A stretch of 64,000 nt of DNA, from the NCBI GenBank assembly GCA_960531495.1, contig OY482849.1, positions 34,021,236 through 34,085,235 on the forward strand, written 5' to 3'. A model generated the notes under the pieces. That model did no database searches and was not told the origin of the DNA. It saw nothing but the letters and a program-made list of their open reading frames with translations. This stretch comes from Zeus faber (taxonomy: Eukaryota > Chordata > Actinopteri > Zeiformes > Zeidae). The translations under genes and the position numbers were made by a program. Positions 58,575 to 64,000 of the stretch are shown here, piece after piece (within the stretch, counting starts at the first letter, position 1; each line of letters begins with the position of its first letter).

Positions 58575-59516
58575 GGTAGACCGGAGCATGCTATGATTTC
58601 GCCAGAAGACGGAAGTGAGTACAGATCCAACATGGTGGCGCCCTGCTGCACTGACAAAAAAACCAGCAATATAACAAAGCAAATTTCAAAAAATATTTGT
58701 TTTGTATATTTGTATACATTTTAAAAAGGAATACTGCGCAAAACCAAAGAGGAAGACCTCGAGGATTATACTGGGGTTTTTTTATAATGAGTATGTGACG
58801 GAAAAGGACTAGGACCGCAATAATCCTGTGAAAAGCAAGAAGACGGTCTCAGCAACGGACACAGACGATCTAATCCTGGGTGCTGTAGAGGTTAGTGTCT
58901 TGGATGAGATTAACAAGAAGCTGGACATGCTTGGTCCACTTCTCTGAGACATTACAGAGATCAAAGCCAGCCTTGATTTCCTGCACCGCAGTGGTTCTTA
59001 AATCCTCCGTGAAGCGTCTTCCAACGGAAATGGAGGTTGTAAAAAAATAAAATAAAATAATGAAAGAGACTATCCTGGATATACAATCCAGAAGTATGTG
59101 GGACAACCTCATCTTTTCTGGGATCCCATAGAACAACACCAGGTCCCCAAAAACATGGTGAAAGATTTCCTCCACACCGTCCTGAAACTCTCCACGGACA
59201 CCGTGATGCATATCACCTTCCACTGGGTTCACTGACTGGGACATCGTGTGGGGAACCGTCCCAGTTCCATCATTGCCAAGTCTGAACACTTTAAGCACAA
59301 GGAGCTGGTTAAAAGCAAAGGATGGGAGCTCAAAGCAACCCCGCTGGGCATGAATGACCAATTCCCCTGGAGATCAATGACCGACGGAAGGTGCTGTACC
59401 CCATCCTGAAGGAGAACTGGCAGAAGAGTAAATGTGTATCGCTGGTTGTTGATAAACTATATATAGACTGTCTGTTATTCCTAGACTCCTCCACCACACC
59501 CTGGTTATTTTGATCA
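58575..59516 (+). pseudogene. L1 copy B: 5' region and ORF1
   Basis: Starts just after the hAT end. ORF1 remnants: VLDEINKKLDMLGPLL, MWDNLIFSGIP then a TAG, VKDFLHTVLKLSTDTV, EHFKHKELVKSKGWELK, GMNDQFP, and the end VDKLYIDCLLFLDSSTTPW with a stop. ORF1 protein of L1 coats its RNA (coiled coil, RRM and C-terminal domain). Several stops and frameshifts; dead. The start contains CCAACATGGTGGCGCCCTGC, a possible promoter-proximal segment. Confidence 0.75.
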
Positions 59517-59904
59517 TTATGTGTGTATTCTGGTCATTCTGGTAATTATATACTGCGAGATGTAGAAATAAGCATGCTATCTATGTCAGGATTTAAAATA
59601 TCGCTCACTCTCAATATCTCACCCTCCTAATCCCCCCTCCCTTCTTCTCCCATCGCTTTCACTGTTTTCTTTCTCTCACTGTATGTTTGTCAAACTCTGC
59701 AATGTTCTACTAATATCTTTGTCTATTTGTCATTTGTTTGTGTAGATATGTATCCCTACAAACTTCTTGCAATACTAGGACAGTAGAAAGGAATGTAAAG
59801 GAGAAAAACCCAGACTTATCTATGGGAAAGCATGGGCACGGTAATATAGCTATTACCTTGGATGCACTGTGCCATCACCCCCTAAGTAACTTCAATGACA
59901 CCCA

Positions 59905-60790
59905 TTAAGTCGGAATGTGAGAGGCTTCGCCTCACCTGCTAAACGTAGCAAAACCTAAGTCAGCTCACAAGGATGAACCCCAGCTTCTGTCTACTGAAAG
60001 AAACTCACCTCACTGCATCCAAGCACCTCAAACTCAAAGCTAAATGCGTAAATCAGATGTTTTCTGCACCATACAACTCAAAAAAAAGAGGTGTTTCTAT
60101 ATTGATCAATAAAAGTTTACCATATAATAATAAAACCTCAATATCAGACCCAGAAGGGCGTTACATAATGATTAATGGAATTTAGGTAACTAAAGGTAAT
60201 TAACCATATCTAATATTTATGGTCCCAATGAGGATGACCCAAATGTCTTTATATTTTCTAAACTCTTAGAATTCTCTGACTCAGTTATCATATTGGGAGG
60301 AGACTTCAACACAGTACTGGATCCAAGTTTAGACTGTTCTCAAACCAGAAATAATCACAAATCTTGGGGTTCGTCAGACACTATAAAACAATATATGAGT
60401 TATCTTGCTCTTGGCGATTGTTGGCGATCAAATAACCATTCTAGAGAATACACATGTTATTTACCACCCCACCAAAGTTTCTCTAGAATCGACCTTTTCT
60501 TGACAAGTAACTCTGCAATGTCCAAAATCACTCATCCTGAAATCCACCCTATTGTAAATTTGGATCACGGGCCGATTCGTTTCAAGCTCATGAATGAAAT
60601 AAACCGGAACCCTCCTGGCAGGTGGCAGTTTAACGGCTCACTTTTGACAGATAAAGAATTTAACCTTTTATTTTCCAGAGAATGGAGTTCCTTCTTTGAA
60701 CTGAAATAGAGAAATATCACCATCCTTGCCCTGGGAAACAGCTAAGGCAGTTCTAAGAGGTAGTATTATTTCATTCTCCATTCACAAGAA
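59905..60790 (+). pseudogene. L1 ORF2 endonuclease region, copy B
   Basis: Same domain as at 37921-39037. LLKETHL stands in place of LLQETHL, GGDFNTVLD is kept, and SDHGPI reads LDHGPI, so key residues are altered. Breaks: deletion in the CWNVRGL block (59910-59960), frameshifts near 60183 and 60250-60290, and a stop at 60706. At 60790 the sequence jumps from the post-endonuclease linker straight into the L1 3' region (compare 44462); the reverse transcriptase is entirely absent. Confidence 0.82.
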
Positions 60791-62085
60791 AAAGAACACA
60801 TACACTCGCACACCAATTCTACTCCGAACAACACTCCACCAGACCAGGGTATGCAGGGCAGGTAGGGGTGCGAGTGATTCGAGATCGACTTACCTGAAGG
60901 ACTCGCACCCCACACCCCGCAATTTTAACTGCAATTGCCAACAGCACAGGGTGTTGGTGTTGGTCGCTGGCAGGTCAGTGTGGGGTCGTGGTTGGCCGAG
61001 GGGCAGCTGGGTAGGCCGCCCGCTGGCTTGGCTGGAGTCCTGATGGGTTGTGCCTGGTGGGTTAAGGTATGCTGCGACCTGGCGGGGCTGCGGAGAGCGC
61101 CGCCGGGTGTCTTCCGGGGCCCCTGGAGGGGCTGTTTGCTGTTGTGGGTGTGGGTTGGGGTGTGGGGTGGCTGTCGGCCCTTTGCTCCCGCTGCGCGGCT
61201 TCTCTGCGACGGGTGCCCCAGGTGCCGGGGTAATGGAGGGCCCATATATCTGGTGGCCTGCTGGCATCGGCGAGGGGGACTCACATCCAGTTGCCCTGCG
61301 CTGAGCACACTCTGCAACATGGACGGGCACTCGCTGTTCATGGCCAGGTGGGGCTTGTTGGAGAAATTCTCCTGCATGGTTGGTGAGATTAATCTGCCCG
61401 CTACAGGAATAAAAAAGTGAGAGTATTAAAGATGTTTATTCTACAGAATAAAGAGAAAGATACAATGCTGCTCCAAAGCAGTGTTCTGATCAGTCTGCCC
61501 CTATTGCTGACAAAGAGGGCTTCATACCAAAGAGAGGTTGTGTGCCATTGGTCAGGTATCATTTTCAACACTGTGCCCCCTCAATCATCAATTGATCAAA
61601 TCAAATCAATCATGAGAGCTCATACAACAGCCAATTTAAGGTCACAGGTACAATCTGACTTCATGCCATCAAACAAACACACAATGCTCTGTCAAGTTAC
61701 CCTTATCTCCACACAAGGTTGAGTGAGGATGGCTGTGATCTGGTCTTTATACTACAATAAACATTGTTTAAAAAGAGCAGTCTCTTCATATAAACTCTGA
61801 GGGACTTATTCAAACCCAGAGGCGATGTGTTTAAAAAGTTAGGTAACATACACAAAAGGCTATTATCCTATATAGAACAGGTAAAACACAATTCAAAAAG
61901 TTGATCATATGCATTTTTCTCTCACAGGCATCTGGTGGGCCTCGCCCTTGCATGGATCGTGGGTGAGCATGGGGGTCCCGCCGGCTCTCCTGCAGGCCGG
62001 GCGGTTCAGGCGGGGTGTCAGTCTGTCAGCACAGGTGCACCCGAGCACCCTCCTGGTTGCATTCCACTCCTTTCCTCTCTCTGTC
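60791..62085 (+). mobile_element. L1 copy B: GC-rich 3' region with an insert
   Basis: 60791-61345 matches 44462-45030. An unrelated AT-rich insert of about 580 bp follows (about 61350-61927), and the match resumes at 61928-62085 with the region near 45090-45160 and 45650. The insert's origin is not identified. A hairpin is kept at 60865-60911. Confidence 0.7.
60865..60911 (+). repeat. hairpin in the L1 3' region (copy B)
   Basis: GGGGTGCGAGT at 60865-60875 and its exact complement at 60901-60911, with a 25-base loop, as in copy A. Confidence 0.85.
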
Positions 62086-62089
62086 TGTC

Positions 62090-63408
62090 TGTCTATCTGT
62101 CTGTCTGTCTGACGTCTTCGCTTATGCGCTGTTGCTGCTGCTGTTGCTGCTGTTTTGTTGCTGCTATTGTTGCTGCTGGTAAAGTAGCCGCTAGTATTTT
62201 CATTGCTGCTGGTGTTGTTGGTGCTGCTAACTTTATACCTTAACTGGTGTTGTCGTTGCTGCTGCTAACCTTATACCTAAACGTAACCATCTCTGACCTC
62301 ATTCCTTAACGTAATCATTTCGAACATTATACATAAACATAACAATCCCTATACTTAACTATCTCTAACCTTATACCCAAATTGAAATATCTCTAACATA
62401 GGAATTCAACTCAACTTCTCTAAACTGAGTGACTTTTCCGGTTCCGGTGAGAGCTACCACTTCCGGTTCCGGTCTTTGCGTGTTTGTTTTGCTGTTGCTG
62501 CTGGTGTTGATGTTGCTGCTGTTGTTGTTGTTGTTTCTGTGGCTGCTTCTGCTATTTCTGTTGCTGTGGGTGTTTCTGTTGTGATATTACAGTTAGAGGA
62601 TGATAAGAAGGGTGTGTTTTCGGAGAGAGAGAGTCAAAAGGATCGCCCTCCCGAGGTCTGATTGAAAACTTGACCCGTAACTTAGGGACGCTTATTAAAG
62701 GGCCGTGACTGGATTAGGATGAGATGGTGCACATAGTTGAAATTTCCGTTTCCGGTGAGGGCTACCACTTCCGGTTCTGGTGACGTCTTTGTTGTGCTTT
62801 ACTTTGTTGAGACGAGACAGTACACACTGTTGACTCAATACAGATGAGGAGATTTCTGGTTCCGGTGAGAGCTACCACTTCCGGTCCCGGTGATGTCTTC
62901 GCTTGTGCACTGTTGCTGTTGCTGCTACTGCTGCTGTTGCTGCTGTATTTGTTTCTGCTGTTGTCTGCTGCTGGTATTGTCGCTGCTGGTGTTGTTGTTG
63001 CTGCTGGTGCTGTTGTTGGTGCCGCTAACCTTATACCTTAATTGGTGTTGTCGTTGCTGCTGCTAACCTTATACCTAAACTTTACCCTCGCTTACCTTAT
63101 ACCTCAACTTAATGTAACCTTATACCTCGACTTAACCAACTCTTACCTGAGTGACCTTTCTGGTTCCGGTGAGAGCTACCACTTCCAGTTCCGGTGACGT
63201 CTTTGCGTGTGCGTTGCTGCTGTTGTTTTTAATGTTGTATTTCTCTTGTTGCTGCTGGTGTCGATGTTGCTGCTGCCGTTGTTGTTGTTTCTGTGGCTGT
63301 TAAAGCTGCTGTTGTTGTTTTCTGTTGCTGTTGTTGCCACTGTGGTTGGAGTCGCTTTTACTGTTGTTTTTGTTGTCTTTGTTGTTGCTTTTGCTGTTGC
63401 TGTTGTTT
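62090..63408 (+). repeat. composite repeat: CCGG-rich modules and TGC/TGT tracts
   Basis: Four copies of a module GGTTCCGGTGAGAGCTACCACTTCCGG-like (62435-62472, 62742-62791, 62852-62900, 63160-63205) are each followed, directly or within 100 bases, by TGACGTCTT and a TGC/TGT trinucleotide tract; AACCTTATACCTAAAC-type short repeats also occur. It lies inside L1 copy B and ends in the LINE-like tail at 63409. Confidence 0.75.
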
Positions 63409-63537
63409 CAGGGGCATTCTTTTGTAATGACCAGCTGACAACTATGTTATTTCTTTCTTTTTTGTATTTCTTTGTAAAGCGCATTGTGTTGCCCTGGTAT
63501 GAAATGAGCTCTATAAATAAAATGTGACTTGACTTGA
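63409..63537 (+). mobile_element. LINE-like 3' tail, second copy
   Basis: Close match to 33943-34079, from CAGGGGCATTCTTTTGTAAT to GTGACTTGACTTGACA. Like that copy it directly follows a TGC/TGT tract. Confidence 0.75.
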
Positions 63538-63975
63538 CAGGAGAGGCCACATGCAAAATTGTAGTTCTAGTTTTCCTGGAACTAATAAACTGTTTTTCAA
63601 TACATGTTGTTGTCCAATGTTTATGTTTTCGTGTAAATGTTGTTTGGTTTTATGTTTAGTTGTCTCACCTGTGGTGATTCTTCCCCTCTTGGAGTAGTGA
63701 TCAGTTGTTTATAGACCCAAACATAATAAATTGTTCTCCAAAGAGGGGGTCGTGGTGGTTCTCTATAACCAAAAACTGTGCTCTTGTCATCTTATATGTC
63801 TTCCACTGGACAGACTTATTGCAGCAGTTCTTGATGATTTAAGAATTAATAGAGTTGCATCGCAGGTTAAGAACTTGAATTCCACTTGCAGACTAACTCT
63901 GTCCTCGATGCAATGGCATACAAATACTCTTTGTTGTATGCCCAGCATGCTGACAGCACAGGTTAAAAAAAAAAT
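63538..63975 (+). mobile_element. L1 copy B: terminal tail
   Basis: GTTCTAGTTTTCCTGGA, TTGTTTGGTTTTATGTTTA, TTCTCCAAAGAGGG, CCACTTGCAGACTAACTCTG and CTGACAGCACAGGTTAAAAAA, ending in an A-run. It is the longest of the four L1 tails here and the best reference for the others. Confidence 0.85.
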
Positions 63976-64000
63976 TTTGTTAAACATCAGGGCTCAACAC

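Overview
The window is repeat-rich nuclear DNA of a ray-finned (teleost) fish. Evidence: a spliced vertebrate Kv2 potassium-channel exon, a fish-type two-exon odorant receptor gene, and typical fish transposons (Tc1, hAT, L1 and CR1/L2-like LINEs, tRNA-type SINEs, a Ty3/gypsy chromovirus, an endogenous retrovirus). There are no operons, Shine-Dalgarno sites, CRISPR arrays or prokaryotic genes.

Layout. 1-9.1 kb: the last part of an intron, the terminal coding exon (4265-6157, +) and probably a long 3' UTR of a Kv2.1-type channel gene (kcnb1). Two inverted copies of a solo-LTR-like repeat bracket the exon. 9.1-20 kb: no host gene seen. It holds an L1 tail, a short direct duplication, two adjacent minisatellites (12.2-13.7 kb), DNA-transposon remnants and LINE reverse-transcriptase fragments. 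20.05-22.80 kb: an apparently intact odorant receptor gene (family 131-2 type) on the minus strand, with a deleted Tc1 copy in its intron. 25-31.6 kb: a MITE, a TACTC satellite, dinucleotide arrays and a second Tc1 copy with the same internal deletion. 32.4-35.5 kb: a solo LTR with a nested SINE, LINE and gypsy RT fragments, and a decayed C2H2 zinc-finger pseudogene of about 11 fingers. 37-47.1 kb: an L1 element broken by a Ty3/gypsy chromovirus on the minus strand, with the GC-rich L1 3' end present both directly and inverted. 47.8-51.5 kb: a 3.6-kb AATAG-type satellite holding an LTR fragment that ends in a perfect 42-bp palindrome. 51.5-58.6 kb: a nested tower of hAT transposon, then an endogenous retrovirus with two LTRs, then a solo gypsy LTR with a perfect 5-bp target duplication. 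58.6-64 kb: a second L1 copy, invaded by a composite repeat of CCGGAAGT-type modules, TGC/TGT tracts and a LINE-like tail.

Only kcnb1 and the odorant receptor look like working host genes. They are on opposite strands, unrelated in function, and separated by about 11 kb of repeats. Everything from 25 kb on looks like accumulated mobile and satellite DNA. I found no convincing undescribed multi-gene system. The points most worth checking are the composite repeat at 62.1-63.54 kb, a hairpin kept in three L1 3' regions, the shared deletion junction in the two Tc1 copies, and the very long leader of the endogenous retrovirus.
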